Positions 44,769-56,682 of a DNA stretch of 64,000 bases are shown here, one piece after another. The number at the start of each line of letters is the position of its first letter. Positions within the stretch are counted from its first letter, which is position 1. Location: contig NZ_CP107819.1 in assembly GCF_036346295.1 (NCBI RefSeq), positions 2,046,001 to 2,110,000 on the forward strand, read 5' to 3'. The DNA comes from Streptomyces sp. NBC_00536. GTDB taxonomy: Bacteria; Actinomycetota; Actinomycetes; Streptomycetales; Streptomycetaceae. The translations under genes were made by a program, and so were the position numbers. The notes beneath the pieces were generated by a model. It had not been told where the DNA came from. It did no database searches and saw only the letters and a list, made by a program, of their open reading frames with translations.

Positions 44769-46103
44769 CTACGGGCTTTCCGGGGCCGCGGGCGAGGCGC
44801 TCGGGGAGGCCTTCGCGGACGCCTTGGGCGACGGGGACGGGGACGGGCTCACGCTCACGCTCGGGCTCGCGCTCGGCTTCGGAGCGGGGGACGTGCTGGC
44901 CGACGGCTCCGGCGTGGGGGTGGGCGTCGGGCTCGCCGACGGCTCCGGGGTGGGGGTGGTCGTGGGGCTCGGCGTGGGCATGGGCGTGGGTGTCGGCGTC
45001 GGACTCGGACTCGGCTTCGGGCTCGGGGTCGGACTCGGCGTGGGAGTCGGGCTCGGGGTCGGGGTGGGAGTCGGCTTCGGCGTCGGGACCGGTGTCGGCT
45101 TGGGCGTCGGCTTCACGGTCGGCGCCGTCACCACCGTGCCCGCGCCCGGGTCCGTACCGGCGCCCGTACCCGTACCCGCGCCCGCACCGGCGCCGGATCC
45201 GTCCGGCACCTCGTGCGCGCCCTTCAGGTAGTAGGCGTACCAGGACCGCACCGTCGCCAGGTACTCCGTCGAGTAGTTGTAGGAGAGGACCGCCCGGTCC
45301 AGGTCCGCGCCCACCCGCAGGTCCCGCGTGCCCGCGCACAGGTAGCGCCCGGCGGCGAGGGCCGCGTCGTGCACGTTGTTCGGGTCGCGCCGCCCGTCGC
45401 CGTTCGCGTCCTGGCCCCAGGCCGCCCAGGTGGACGGGATGAACTGCATCGGCCCCACCGCCCGGTCGTGGGCCGCGTCCCCGTCGTACGCCCCGCCGTC
45501 CGTGTCCGGGATGTTCGCGAAACCGTTGCCGTCGAGTACGGGCCCCAGGATCGGCCGCAGCGTCGTGCCCGCGGCGTCCACCCGGCCGCCGCGGGCCTGC
45601 CCGGACTCGACCTTGCCTATCGCCGCGAGCAGTTGCCAGCGCAGCCCGCACCTCGGGTCGCTCGCCGCGATCTTCTGCTCCGCACCCCGGTACGCCGCCA
45701 GCACGGACGCCGGTATCCCCTGCGCGCCCTCCGCCGGACCCGTGGCCGCCGCCTCACCCGTGGGCGTGGGCGTGGCCGCCGGGGCCGGTGCCGGCCCGGG
45801 GGTGTCGGCGGCCTGCAGCACGGCGGGCGGCTCGGGGCTGGTGAGGGGCGGGAGTTCGGTGATGTAGGCGGAGTTGCCGGAGGCGGTGGCTCCGCCCGGC
45901 GCCGTCGTCGGCTGCTCGCTGCGCGTGCCGCTCCCGGCATCGGCGAGGACCAGCGCGCCCGGCGCCTGCGAACCGGTCACGGCGCCCGCGACCAGGGCGG
46001 AGACGACGATCGCGAGACCGCCCCGCAGCCACCCGTGGCTGGAGCGAGCCGTTGACCGGCTCGATGACCTGACCGATGACCGGACTGTTGACCGAGCCGA
46101 CAT
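44769..46103 (-). CDS. Secreted lytic transglycosylase with a Pro/Thr/Ser-rich tail
   Basis: ATG 46103 follows GGAGGAG. The product is 444 residues. The start is Ser/Arg-rich ([15 protein letters not shown]), then a hydrophobic segment [15 protein letters not shown] for export. The SLT domain covers about residues 125-285: [20 protein letters not shown] with the catalytic Glu, [20 protein letters not shown] and [13 protein letters not shown] [10 protein letters not shown], as in Streptomyces cell-wall lytic enzymes. From about 300 the tail is a Thr-Pro/Ser-Pro repeat ([20 protein letters not shown]) of some 140 residues that probably spans the wall. It is divergent from the DUF4184 gene. Confidence 0.88.
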   Translation of the reverse strand: MSARSTVRSSVRSSSRSTARSSHGWLRGGLAIVVSALVAGAVTGSQAPGALVLADAGSGTRSEQPTTAPGGATASGNSAYITELPPLTSPEPPAVLQAADTPGPAPAPAATPTPTGEAAATGPAEGAQGIPASVLAAYRGAEQKIAASDPRCGLRWQLLAAIGKVESGQARGGRVDAAGTTLRPILGPVLDGNGFANIPDTDGGAYDGDAAHDRAVGPMQFIPSTWAAWGQDANGDGRRDPNNVHDAALAAGRYLCAGTRDLRVGADLDRAVLSYNYSTEYLATVRSWYAYYLKGAHEVPDGSGAGAGAGTGTGAGTDPGAGTVVTAPTVKPTPKPTPVPTPKPTPTPTPSPTPTPSPTPSPKPSPSPTPTPTPMPTPSPTTTPTPEPSASPTPTPTPEPSASTSPAPKPSASPSVSVSPSPSPSPKASAKASPSASPAAPESP

Positions 46104-46321
46104 GTGCGGACTCCTCCCCCTCGACGTCCGCGCGACGGTACGTCAACTCGCTTCACACTGCATCAACCTGGCTGCGGAATTCACCACTTCCGCACGTCTT
46201 GGGCAGGTCACGCATACTGTCCCGACCGTTCGGGGCGCATTGGACCGAAGTAAAGACCGCAGCGCGGACCGCGGTGGGACCACCGCCGGACCGCGGCCGC
46301 GAGAGACCGACGAGAGGTGCC

Positions 46322-47175
46322 ATGCCGTTCACACTCAGCCATGCGGCCGCCGTCCTTCCGGTGATCCGCCGGACCGGCCGCGCGCGGGGGCCGCTGATCG
46401 CCTCCGCCCTGGTACTGGGCTCGTTCGCGCCCGACACCTTCTACTTCGCGGACGCCGTCGTCCAAGGGGTGATGGGCTACGGCGACTTCGCGCACTCCGT
46501 GCCGGGCGTGCTCACCCTCGACGCTGTCCTGACCGCGGCCCTCGCCGGATGCTGGCTGCTGCTGCGCGAGCCGCTCGTCGCGCTGCTCCCGCGGCGGGCC
46601 CGCGGCCGGGTGCACGCCCTGGTCCGCGGTGAGCACTGGCGCGGGATCCGGCCGCCGGTGCTGGCGCTCCGCTTCTACCTCTCCGCGGTGCTCGGCTCGC
46701 TCACGCACATCGTGTGGGACAGCTTCACGCACATGGACCGGTGGGCATGCGGATGCTGCCCGACCTGGGCCGCCCGCTCGCCCTGGGGCTGCCGCTCTAC
46801 ACCTGGCTGCAGTACGGAAGTTCGGCACTGGCCGCGGTCGCGCTCGGCTGGTTCACGGTGAGCGCGCTGCGGCGGCTGCCGCGGCGCCCCGCACCGGATT
46901 GCGTACCGGTGCTGGGGCGGGTGGACCGCTGGGGCGCGGCCGTCCTGGCCGGGGCTTGCGTGGGCGCCGGGGTGGGGCTGCGGGTCGCCCGCTTCTTCAC
47001 GTACCACGACCGGGTCCGCAGCCCGCTCGACATCATCCCGACCGTCTGTTTCGGAACCGGTGGCGGGCTCGCCGTGGCCCTGCTGCTGTACGGGGTCCTG
47101 GTGCGCCTGCGCCACCGCCACCGCGACAGCAGCAGCCACCCCGAGGAAACGCGTACGCCCGTCCCCACCGCATAG
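46322..47175 (+). pseudogene. DUF4184 membrane protein gene with a single-base frameshift
   Basis: ATG 46322 follows GAGAGG. The first frame reads MPFTLSHAAAVLPVIRRTGR ... LTHIVWDSFTHMDRW and then loses homology; the second frame continues VGMRMLPDLGRPLALGLPLY ... RTPVPTA to the stop at 47173-47175. Joining needs one extra base at the GGG run (46743-46745), giving DRWGMRMLP, the expected DUF4184 sequence. The intact product would be about 284 residues with around six membrane segments and an N-terminal His (TLSHAA) typical of the family. This is either a real lesion or a homopolymer sequencing error. Function of DUF4184 is unknown. Confidence 0.75.
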
Positions 47176-47191
47176 CGGGGACGGGCGTACG
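47152..47191. terminator. Perfect 15-bp-stem bidirectional terminator
   Basis: CGTACGCCCGTCCCC and GGGGACGGGCGTACG enclose a 10-base loop. The hairpin overlaps the stop codon of the DUF4184 gene and lies 57 bases beyond the convergent polA stop, so it can serve both. Confidence 0.85.
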
Positions 47192-47247
47192 GACTCGGCG
47201 GGCCGCGCGGCGGTGCCGGTCGGCGGCGGTGCCGGTCGGCCGCGGTG

Positions 47248-49968
47248 TCAGTGCGCGGCCGACTCCCAGTCGGTGCCCACGCCCACGGACACGTCCAGCG
47301 GGGCCCGCAGGTCGACGGCGGCGGCCATCTCGCGGCGGACCAGTTCCTCGACGGCCTCGCGCTCGCCGGGGGCGATCTCCAGCACGATTTCGTCGTGGAC
47401 CTGGAGCAGCATCCGCGAGGTGAGCCCCGCTTCGGTGAGCGCCCGGTCCACGCGCAGCATCGCGACCTTGACGATGTCGGCGGCCGTGCCCTGGATCGGG
47501 GCGTTCAGCGCCATCCGCTCGGCGGCCTCACGGCGCTGACGGTTGTCGCTGTTGAGGTCGGGCAGATAGCGGCGGCGGCCCAGGACCGTCTCCGTGTACC
47601 CGGTGGCCCTGGCCTCCTCCACCACGCGCTGGAGGTAGTCCCGCACCCCGCCGAAGCGCTCGAAGAAGGTGTCCATCAGGCCGCGCGCCTCGGCGGGCTC
47701 GATGTTCAGCTGCTGGGCGAGGCCGAAGGCGGACAGCCCGTAGGCCAGGCCGTAGGACATGGCCTTGATCTTGCGGCGCATCTCCGCGTCGACCTCGGAG
47801 CGCTCCACGCCGAACACCTGGGAGGCGACGGTGGTGTGCAGGTCCTCGCCGGTGGCGAAGGCCTCGATCAGGCCCTCGTCCTCGGAGAGGTGCGCCATGA
47901 CGCGCAGCTCGATCTGGCTGTAGTCGGCCGTCATCAGCGATGCGAAGCCCTCGCCGACGACGAAGCCGCGGCGGATGGCCCGGCCCTCGTCGGTGCGCAC
48001 CGGCACGTTCTGCAGGTTCGGGTCGGTGGAGGACAGGCGTCCGGTCGCGGCGACAGTCTGGCTGAAGCTGGTGTGCACGCGGCCGTCGGCGGCGATGCAC
48101 TTGACCAGGCCCTCGACGGTGACCCGCAGCTTGGCCTGCTCGCGGTGGCGCAGCATGATCACGGGCAGTTCGTGCTCGGTCTGGGTGGCCAGCCAGGCCA
48201 GCGCGTCCGCGTCCGTCGTGTAGCCGGTCTTGGTCTTCTTCGTCTTGGGGAGGTCCAGCTCGCCGAAGAACACTTCCTGGAGCTGCTTGGGCGAGCCGAG
48301 GTTGAACTCGTGGCCCACCGCGGCGTGCGCCTCCTTCACGGCCTGCTGCACCGCGCCCGCGAACTGCTGCTCCATCGCTTCGAGGTGGTCGCGGTCGGCG
48401 GCGATGCCGTACCGCTCCATCCGGGCGAGCAGCTCGGAGGTGGGCAGCTCCATGTCGTGGAGCAGCTCGGTCGCGCCGACCTCGGCGAGCCGGCCCGTGA
48501 AGGCCCCGCCCAGGTCGAGGACCGCGCGGGCCTGCGCCATCAGCGCTTCGGCCTCGGCGGTGTCGTCGGCGCCGAAGGCGAGCTGCCCGTCGGCCGCGGC
48601 GGGGGCCAGCTCGCGGTGCAGGTACTCCTGGGACAGCACGTCCAGGTCGAAGGACCGGCGGCCCGGCTTGACCAGGTAGGCGGCGAGGGCGGTGTCCATG
48701 GCGACGCCCGCGAGGCTCCAGCCGTGCTCGGGGAAGACCCGCATCAGGGCCTTGGCGTTGTGGACGGTCTTGGGGCGCGCCGGGTCCGCGGCCCAGGCGA
48801 CGAAGGCGCGCTCATCGGCCTCGTCCAGCGCGGACGGCTCGAACCAGGCCGCGGCGCCGCCGGCGGCGGCCAGCGCCACCTCGGTGATCTTGCCGGCGCC
48901 GAGCACCCAGCTGTCGACGGTGGCGATGCCCAGCGGGCCGCCCGCGTGGTTCTCCAGCCAGGGCGCCAGCTCGCCGGTGTCCAGCACGGAGGCGTCCAGC
49001 TCGATCCCGGCGGCCGGTGCGGGGGCCTCTTCCTCGGCCGCGCCGGGGTCGACGGCGAGGAGCCGCTCGCGCAGCGAGGCGTTGCGGATCTCCAGGACGT
49101 CGAGGACGCCGGTCATGGCGGTGCGGTCGTAGGGCGCGCGGGCCAGATCGGCGGGGGTCTTGGGCAGCTCGACGTCGCGGACCATCTCGGTGAGGACCCG
49201 GTTCAGCTTGACCGCGTCCAGGTGGTCGCGGAAGTTCTGCCCGGCCTTGCCCTTGACCTCGTCGGCGCGCTCGACCAGCTCCGCGAAGGAACCGAACTGG
49301 TTGATCCACTTCGCGGCGGTCTTCTCGCCGACGCCCGGGATGCCGGGGAGGTTGTCGGACGGGTCGCCGCGCAGCGCCGCGAAGTCGGGGTACTGCTGCG
49401 GGGTGAGCCCGTACTTCTCCTCGACCTTCTCGGGCGTGAAGCGGGTCAGCTCCGAGACGCCCTTGGTCGGGTAGAGGACGGTGGTCCGCTCGGACACCAA
49501 CTGGAAGGAGTCCCGGTCGCCGGTGACGATCAGCACGTCGAAACCGAGGGCCTCGGCCTGGGTCGCGAGCGTGGCGATCACGTCATCGGCCTCGAAGCCG
49601 TCGACCGCGAACCGCGGCACGCTCATCGTGTCGAGGAGTTCGCCGATCAGCTCGACCTGCCCCTTGAACTCGTCGGGGGTCTTGGAGCGGTTCGCCTTGT
49701 ACTCGGGGAACTCCGTCGAGCGCCAGGTCTTGCGCGAGACGTCGAAGGCCACCGCGAAGTGCGTGGGCGCCTCGTCGCGCAGCGTGTTCGCCAGCATCGA
49801 CGCGAAGCCGTAGACGGCGTTGGTCGGCTGTCCGCTCGCGGTCGTGAAATTCTCCGCGGGCAGCGCGAAGAACGCCCGGTAGGCCAGGGAGTGCCCGTCC
49901 ATGAGCATCAGGCGGGGGCGGTCCGCTGCGGTCGGCTGGTCGGTCTTCTTCGATGCTGAATCTGCCAC
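47248..49968 (-). CDS. polA: DNA polymerase I
   Basis: Fills gaps and removes RNA primers in repair and replication. The product is 906 residues. 5'-exonuclease: LMLMDGHSLAYRAFFALP, VDGFEADDVIATLA and the HhH DNLPGIPGVGEKTAAKWI. Central domain: GIATVDSWVLGAG sits where a proofreading enzyme has D-x-E, so 3'-5' exonuclease is lost, as in other actinobacteria. Polymerase: motif A MTADYSQIELRVMAHLS, motif B RRKIKAMSYGLAYGLSAFG, and motif C LLQVHDEIVLEIA, all with catalytic Asp residues. Plausible start ATG 49968. The gene is divergent from the molybdopterin oxidoreductase gene. Confidence 0.97.
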   Translation of the reverse strand: MADSASKKTDQPTAADRPRLMLMDGHSLAYRAFFALPAENFTTASGQPTNAVYGFASMLANTLRDEAPTHFAVAFDVSRKTWRSTEFPEYKANRSKTPDEFKGQVELIGELLDTMSVPRFAVDGFEADDVIATLATQAEALGFDVLIVTGDRDSFQLVSERTTVLYPTKGVSELTRFTPEKVEEKYGLTPQQYPDFAALRGDPSDNLPGIPGVGEKTAAKWINQFGSFAELVERADEVKGKAGQNFRDHLDAVKLNRVLTEMVRDVELPKTPADLARAPYDRTAMTGVLDVLEIRNASLRERLLAVDPGAAEEEAPAPAAGIELDASVLDTGELAPWLENHAGGPLGIATVDSWVLGAGKITEVALAAAGGAAAWFEPSALDEADERAFVAWAADPARPKTVHNAKALMRVFPEHGWSLAGVAMDTALAAYLVKPGRRSFDLDVLSQEYLHRELAPAAADGQLAFGADDTAEAEALMAQARAVLDLGGAFTGRLAEVGATELLHDMELPTSELLARMERYGIAADRDHLEAMEQQFAGAVQQAVKEAHAAVGHEFNLGSPKQLQEVFFGELDLPKTKKTKTGYTTDADALAWLATQTEHELPVIMLRHREQAKLRVTVEGLVKCIAADGRVHTSFSQTVAATGRLSSTDPNLQNVPVRTDEGRAIRRGFVVGEGFASLMTADYSQIELRVMAHLSEDEGLIEAFATGEDLHTTVASQVFGVERSEVDAEMRRKIKAMSYGLAYGLSAFGLAQQLNIEPAEARGLMDTFFERFGGVRDYLQRVVEEARATGYTETVLGRRRYLPDLNSDNRQRREAAERMALNAPIQGTAADIVKVAMLRVDRALTEAGLTSRMLLQVHDEIVLEIAPGEREAVEELVRREMAAAVDLRAPLDVSVGVGTDWESAAH

Positions 49969-50103
49969 GCCTCGATCCTAGGCCGCCCCACCGACAATTC
50001 CGGACGGCGATCGCGGCGTCGGCGTTGTCGGCGGGCCGTGACAGGATCGGAGGTGTACGCGCTATCCGCAGCAGAGCCGCTGCGATGCTCGAAGGGGAGC
50101 GAC

Positions 50104-52383
<2,280 letters not shown>

Positions 52384-52438
52384 TAGAACGGCCCTTCGGA
52401 CAAGATGGTTAACGAACGTTGACGAACGGAGCAGGCCC

Positions 52439-52915
52439 ATGGGCGAGCAGCAGGCCGTGAAGTTCCCGCAGGAAGTCCTCGACGAGTACGCGGCGCTGGG
52501 CATCGACCTGCCCTCGCTGTTCTCCGCCGGGCACCTCGGCGAGCGCATGGACATCCGCATCCTGGAGGCCTCGGCCGACAAGGTCGTGGGCACCATGCCC
52601 GTCGAGGGCAACACCCAGCCGTACGGGCTGCTGCACGGCGGGGCCTCCGCGGTGCTCGCCGAGACCCTCGGGTCCATCGGCGCGATGATGCACGGCGGCA
52701 TCAGCAAGGTCGCCGTCGGCGTGGACCTCAACTGCACGCACCACCGCGGCGCCCGGTCCGGCCTGGTCACCGGCACCGCCACCCCCGTGCACAAGGGCCG
52801 TTCCACCACGACGTTCGAGATCGTCATCACGGACGAGGAGGAGCGGCGGATCTGCACCGCCCGCCTCACCTGCCTGCTGCGCGACGCCAACCCGCAACAG
52901 CCCCGTAACGACTGA
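52439..52915 (+). CDS. PaaI-type hotdog thioesterase
   Basis: ATG 52439 gives 158 residues. The single hotdog domain shows the family pattern: VVGTMPVEGNTQPYGLLHGG with the HGG substrate loop, ASAVLAETLGSIGAMMHGG with the catalytic Glu/Asp helix, and VGVDLNCTHHRGARSGLVTG with the dimer-strand residues. The YGLLHGG motif is characteristic of PaaI/ComA-like acyl-CoA thioesterases. Substrate unknown. It shares direction with the molybdopterin gene upstream; co-transcription is possible. Confidence 0.88.
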   Translation: MGEQQAVKFPQEVLDEYAALGIDLPSLFSAGHLGERMDIRILEASADKVVGTMPVEGNTQPYGLLHGGASAVLAETLGSIGAMMHGGISKVAVGVDLNCTHHRGARSGLVTGTATPVHKGRSTTTFEIVITDEEERRICTARLTCLLRDANPQQPRND

Positions 52916-52954
52916 CCAGTTGCCCTCACCCCGGCGCCGGTCTAGCGTTCCCGC

Positions 52955-53431
52955 ATGGGATCCGGACCGGCGCCGCGCGGCGTCCTCGCGGCGTGTGCCG
53001 CGGCGCTCCTCGCCGCCGCCGTCACCGGCTGCTCCGGACCGGGCCCCGGTTCCGGCGCAGGTTCCCCTACGGGGTCCGGCCCGGCTTCCACCGCGGACCC
53101 CACCCCCCGGGCCGCCTCGCCCGAGGACCTCTGCACCGCGCTGATCACCCACTGGGCCGGGATCGTCCTCGACGGCGAGACCCGCGGCTCCCCCGGCCCC
53201 GGCGGCCTCGACTACCAGTCCATGGGCCTGTCCGGGGACCAGAACGAGATCCTGCGCGCGGTGCTCGCCGACGCCCGCGCCGCACTCCGGGCGACGGGCG
53301 GGGGTCCCGGCACCCCCGGCACCCCCGCCGCCGCCGATACGGCCGCCCGGCAGCTCGTCGCCCGCGAGGCGCGCGCCCGCTGCGCCGAGCGCCACCGCTC
53401 GGCCGTCCCGACCGGCGGCCCCTGGGGATGA
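52955..53431 (+). CDS. Secreted lipoprotein
   Basis: The product is 158 residues. The signal peptide GVLAACAAALLAAAVTGCSG ends in the lipobox VTGC. The mature start is Gly/Pro/Ser-rich. The rest (AASPEDLCTALITHWAGIVL, YQSMGLSGDQNEILRAVLAD, ARQLVAREARARCAERH) is helical with two cysteines and resembles conserved Streptomyces hypothetical lipoproteins. The next gene overlaps its stop by 4 bases (ATGA), so the two are co-translated and probably work together at the membrane. Function not known. Confidence 0.7.
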   Translation: MGSGPAPRGVLAACAAALLAAAVTGCSGPGPGSGAGSPTGSGPASTADPTPRAASPEDLCTALITHWAGIVLDGETRGSPGPGGLDYQSMGLSGDQNEILRAVLADARAALRATGGGPGTPGTPAAADTAARQLVAREARARCAERHRSAVPTGGPWG

Positions 53432-54123
53432 CCGGGATGAGCGGGATGAGCGGCATCGGCCCGGTCGAACCGGGCGAGGGCACCGCGGGCCACGAGCCCG
53501 GCGACCTCCCCGGCGATCCCCCCGGCACGCTCCCCGGCGGGCCCGCCAGCGCCCCCCGCGCCCTCCTGGAGCGCGTCCGCGCCCGCTGCGCCCGCCACCG
53601 CCTCGCGCTGGCCGCGGCGGCTCTGGCGGCCGCCCTCGGCCTCGGCGGCGGCTACCTCTACGCCGTCCGGCCCCGGCCGCCCGCGCCCGTACCGGCGCCG
53701 CCGCCGGCCGCGCCCTCACAGACCCTCGCCCTGGACTACGGGGAGCCCGAGCCGCCGGAGACGACTCCGGAGGGCATCGCCTTCGAGTTCACTGTGCGTG
53801 CCCGGACCTCCTCCGGACCCCCGGTGACGATCGAGCGGATCGGCCAGCCGTCCCGGGCACTGACGGTGACCGTACGGCCACCCTCACCCGTCGTCGTGGC
53901 TGCGGGTGAGGTCCGTGAGGTTGTCGTGCAGATTCACGTGGCGGACTGTGTGCATGTTGCACGGAATGCGGGACTCCCTTTTCTGGAAGTAACCCTGAGT
54001 AATGGATTCCGGAAAGAGGATCACGCTTACATCCTCGGTGACCGATATGCCAGGGATCTTTCCACCGCTCTGACCAGGGCCTGTCCCGTAGACCGAGATG
54101 CGGGCTCCACGCCGGGGTCATGA
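53428..54123 (+). CDS. Membrane-anchored extracellular protein of unknown function
   Basis: ATG 53428 overlaps the lipoprotein stop as ATGA. The product is 231 residues. An N-terminal Gly/Pro-rich cytosolic tail (about 45 residues) leads to a single membrane segment, RLALAAAALAAALGLGGGYL near residues 55-75. The outside part is Pro-rich then beta-rich: IAFEFTVRARTSSGPPVTIE, VTVRPPSPVVVAAGEVREVV and VADCVHVARNAGLPFLEVTL. The pattern resembles immunoglobulin-like bacterial envelope domains. The final part is less GC-rich than its neighbours. It pairs with the lipoprotein gene. No known family was recognised. Confidence 0.65.
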   Translation: MTGMSGMSGIGPVEPGEGTAGHEPGDLPGDPPGTLPGGPASAPRALLERVRARCARHRLALAAAALAAALGLGGGYLYAVRPRPPAPVPAPPPAAPSQTLALDYGEPEPPETTPEGIAFEFTVRARTSSGPPVTIERIGQPSRALTVTVRPPSPVVVAAGEVREVVVQIHVADCVHVARNAGLPFLEVTLSNGFRKEDHAYILGDRYARDLSTALTRACPVDRDAGSTPGS

Positions 54124-54423
54124 CCAAAACCCTTGAGAGGCCTGGCTTGTCAGGACTCAAACCGCTCGACAGTCCTGCCGGATCTCAGCATGCGGACAAG
54201 ACGAACCGGCCGGAATTCCCCCGTTCCACCCCCAGAGATCCGCTATGTATTACGCCGTGGCATAACAAGAGAGTCACATCATTGGCCTGAGCCCTCCATA
54301 TCGTCCTGAGACCGGCTTAGAGTCACGGCCAGTTACCGCGACCGCCGGATGCCATTCAGTTCGGTTCCCCGCGTTCGACTCGGCGCGTCCCAGGGGGGAC
54401 GCGGCGCCAGGAAAGGACTGATC
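54124..54423 (+). other. Upstream region of the livKHMGF operon
   Basis: This 300-base gap has no gene that I can support and is less GC-rich than its surroundings. It has a 7-bp hairpin CAGGACT...AGTCCTG (54151-54177), a likely terminator for the gene before, and a GCGTCCC...GGGACGC hairpin (54385-54402) just before the ribosome binding site AAAGGA. A promoter was not resolved with confidence. Confidence 0.5.
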
Positions 54424-55656
54424 GTGCGTCATCGTTCGCTCATCGCCGTGACGGCCGCCCTCGCCGCGGGCGCTCTCACTCTCACCGCCTGTGGCTCTCG
54501 CGACAACAAGGCGGACACCTCCGGCGGCGGAGACGTCACGGTCACCATCGGCGTCGACGCGCCGCTGACCGGCGACCTGTCCGCCCTGGGCCTCGGCATC
54601 AAGAACTCGGTGGACCTCGCCGTCAAGACGGCCAACGACAAGAAGTACGTCAAGGGCGTCACCTTCAAGATCGAGGCCCTCGACGACCAGGCCCAGCCGT
54701 CCTCCGGACAGCAGAACGCCACCAAGCTCGTCGCGGACAAGAACGTCCTCGGTGTCGTCGGCCCGCTGAACTCCTCGGTGTCCGAGTCGATGCAGAAGGT
54801 CTTCGACGACGCCAAGCTCACCCAGATCTCCCCGGCCAACACCAGCCCGTCCCTGACCCAGGGTCCGAACTGGGCGAGCGGCCAGAAGGTCCGCACCTAC
54901 AAGAGCTACTTCCGCACCGCCACCACGGACGCCATCCAGGGCCCGTACGCGGCGCAGTACCTCTTCAACAAGGCGGGCAAGAAGAAGGTCTTCATCATTG
55001 ATGACAAGAAGACCTACGGCGCCGGCCTCGCCGGTACCTTCAAGGGCGAGTTCACCAAGCTCGGCGGCGCCGTCGTCGGCGAGGGCCACATCGACCCGGA
55101 GTCCAAGGACTTCTCGGCGATCGTGACCCAGGTCAAGACCTCCGGCGCCGACGTCGTCTACTACGGCGGCGAGTACCCCGCGGGCGGCCCGCTCAGCAAG
55201 CAGATCAAGGCCGCCGGTGCCAACATCCCGCTCGTCGGCGGTGACGGCATGAAGGACAAGAAGTACGTCGACCTGGCCGGCCCCGCCGCCGCGGGCGACC
55301 TCTGCACCTCGGTCGGCGCCCCCGTCGAGACCCTGCCGTCCGCCACGGAGTTCATCGCGAACTACAAGAAGGCCGGCTACAAGGACGACTACTCCGCCTA
55401 CGGCGGCTACTCGTACGACTCCGCCTGGGCCATCATCGAGGCCGTCAAGAAGGCCGTCGACGCCAACAACGGCAAGCTCCCCGACGGCGCCCGCGCCAAG
55501 GTGCTCGACGCCGTCCAGGGCGTCTCCTTCGACGGTGTGACCGGCAAGGTCTCCTTCGACGAGTTCGGTGACGCCACCAACAAGCAGCTGACCGTCTACA
55601 AGGTCGACGGCCCGGACTTCAAGACCGTCGAGTCGGGTACCTACCCCGCCAAGTAA
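54424..55656 (+). CDS. livK: Branched-chain amino acid ABC transporter substrate-binding lipoprotein
   Basis: Captures Leu/Ile/Val-type substrates outside the cell for the livHMGF permease. GTG 54424 follows AAAGGA. The product is 410 residues. The signal peptide ends in the lipobox LTAC (LAAGALTLTACGS). Peripla_BP_6 features: VTIGVDAPLTGDLSALGLGI, VLGVVGPLNSSVSESMQKVF, DKKTYGAGLAGTFKGEFTKL and YDSAWAIIEAVKKAVDANNG. Codon use is strongly biased, as in a highly expressed gene. A 13-bp-stem hairpin follows the stop and probably lowers readthrough to the permease genes. Confidence 0.93.
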   Translation: MRHRSLIAVTAALAAGALTLTACGSRDNKADTSGGGDVTVTIGVDAPLTGDLSALGLGIKNSVDLAVKTANDKKYVKGVTFKIEALDDQAQPSSGQQNATKLVADKNVLGVVGPLNSSVSESMQKVFDDAKLTQISPANTSPSLTQGPNWASGQKVRTYKSYFRTATTDAIQGPYAAQYLFNKAGKKKVFIIDDKKTYGAGLAGTFKGEFTKLGGAVVGEGHIDPESKDFSAIVTQVKTSGADVVYYGGEYPAGGPLSKQIKAAGANIPLVGGDGMKDKKYVDLAGPAAAGDLCTSVGAPVETLPSATEFIANYKKAGYKDDYSAYGGYSYDSAWAIIEAVKKAVDANNGKLPDGARAKVLDAVQGVSFDGVTGKVSFDEFGDATNKQLTVYKVDGPDFKTVESGTYPAK

Positions 55657-55680
55657 CCGGCCCGCACCACCTCACCTCTG

Positions 55681-55713
55681 CCGCGCGGGGCGCGCACACA
55701 GCGCCCCGCGCGG
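55681..55713 (+). terminator. Intra-operon hairpin between livK and livH
   Basis: CCGCGCGGGGCGC and GCGCCCCGCGCGG form a perfect 13-bp stem with a 7-base loop, 24 bases after livK and 35 before livH. Such partial terminators keep the binding protein in excess over the permease. Confidence 0.75.
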
Positions 55714-55747
55714 TGTCACATCCGTCGAAAGACTCGGAGGACCTGCG

Positions 55748-56677
55748 GTGCACGAACTGCCGCAACAGCTGGTCAACGGCCTGCTACTGGGATCCATGTA
55801 CGGGCTCGTCGCCATCGGCTACACGATGGTTTATGGCATTGTCCAGCTCATCAACTTCGCGCACGGCGAGATCTTCATGACCGGAGGCTTCGGCGCCTTC
55901 TCGGTCTGGTCGATCCTCCCCAAGGGCACCACCATGTGGATCGCGCTGCCCCTCATGCTCATAGGCGCCGTCATCGTGGCGACCCTCTTCGCCGTCGGAG
56001 CGGAACGCTTCGCCTACCGGCCGCTGCGGAACGCTCCCCGGCTCGCCCCTCTCATCACCGCCATCGGCCTCTCGCTCGCCCTCCAGCAGGCGGTCTGGGC
56101 CTGGTACCCCAACGCGAAGTCCTCCATCGTCTTCCCCGAGATCTCCGGCGGCCCCTTCAACATCGGCAGTGTCACCATCCAGACCGGTGACATCTTCCTG
56201 CTGATCGCCGCCCCCATCTCCATGGCCTTCCTCGGCTACTTCGTCATGAAGACCCGCACCGGCCGCGGCATGCAGGCGACCGCGCAGGACCCGGACACCG
56301 CCAAGCTCATGGGCATCAACACCGACCGCATCATCACGGTCGCGTTCGCCCTCGGCGCCGTGTTCGCCGCCGTCGGAGCCGTCGCGTACGGCCTCAAGTA
56401 CGGCGAGATCAACTACAAGATGGGCTTCCTGCTCGGCCTCAAGGCGTTCACCGCTGCCGTCCTCGGCGGCATCGGCAACATCTACGGCGCCATGATCGGC
56501 GGCCTCGTCCTCGGCCTCGCCGAGACCATGGCCACCGCCTACATCGCCGACATCCCCGGCTTCCACCAGCTGGGCGGTCAGACCTGGGGCAACACCTGGG
56601 CGTTCGTACTCCTCATCCTCGTGCTCCTCTTCCGGCCCCAGGGCCTGCTGGGCCAGCGCGTGGCCGACAGGGCGTGA
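55748..56677 (+). CDS. livH: Branched-chain amino acid ABC transporter permease LivH
   Basis: Membrane-channel subunit; pairs with LivM. GTG 55748 follows GGAGGA. The product is 309 residues, with about eight membrane segments. LivH landmarks: QLVNGLLLGSMYGLVAIGYT and MVYGIVQLINFAHGEIFMTG at the start, RPLRNAPRLAPLITAIGLSL in the middle, and the coupling region ATAQDPDTAKLMGINTDRII followed by AVLGGIGNIYGAMIGG. livM follows with overlap of the stop possible at GTG 56674. Confidence 0.93.
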   Translation: MHELPQQLVNGLLLGSMYGLVAIGYTMVYGIVQLINFAHGEIFMTGGFGAFSVWSILPKGTTMWIALPLMLIGAVIVATLFAVGAERFAYRPLRNAPRLAPLITAIGLSLALQQAVWAWYPNAKSSIVFPEISGGPFNIGSVTIQTGDIFLLIAAPISMAFLGYFVMKTRTGRGMQATAQDPDTAKLMGINTDRIITVAFALGAVFAAVGAVAYGLKYGEINYKMGFLLGLKAFTAAVLGGIGNIYGAMIGGLVLGLAETMATAYIADIPGFHQLGGQTWGNTWAFVLLILVLLFRPQGLLGQRVADRA

Positions 56678-56682
56678 CAACC

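Noticed and set aside
44824..45231. A Gly/Val-rich plus-strand open frame
   Set aside because: It is the shadow of the Thr-Pro tail of the lytic transglycosylase.
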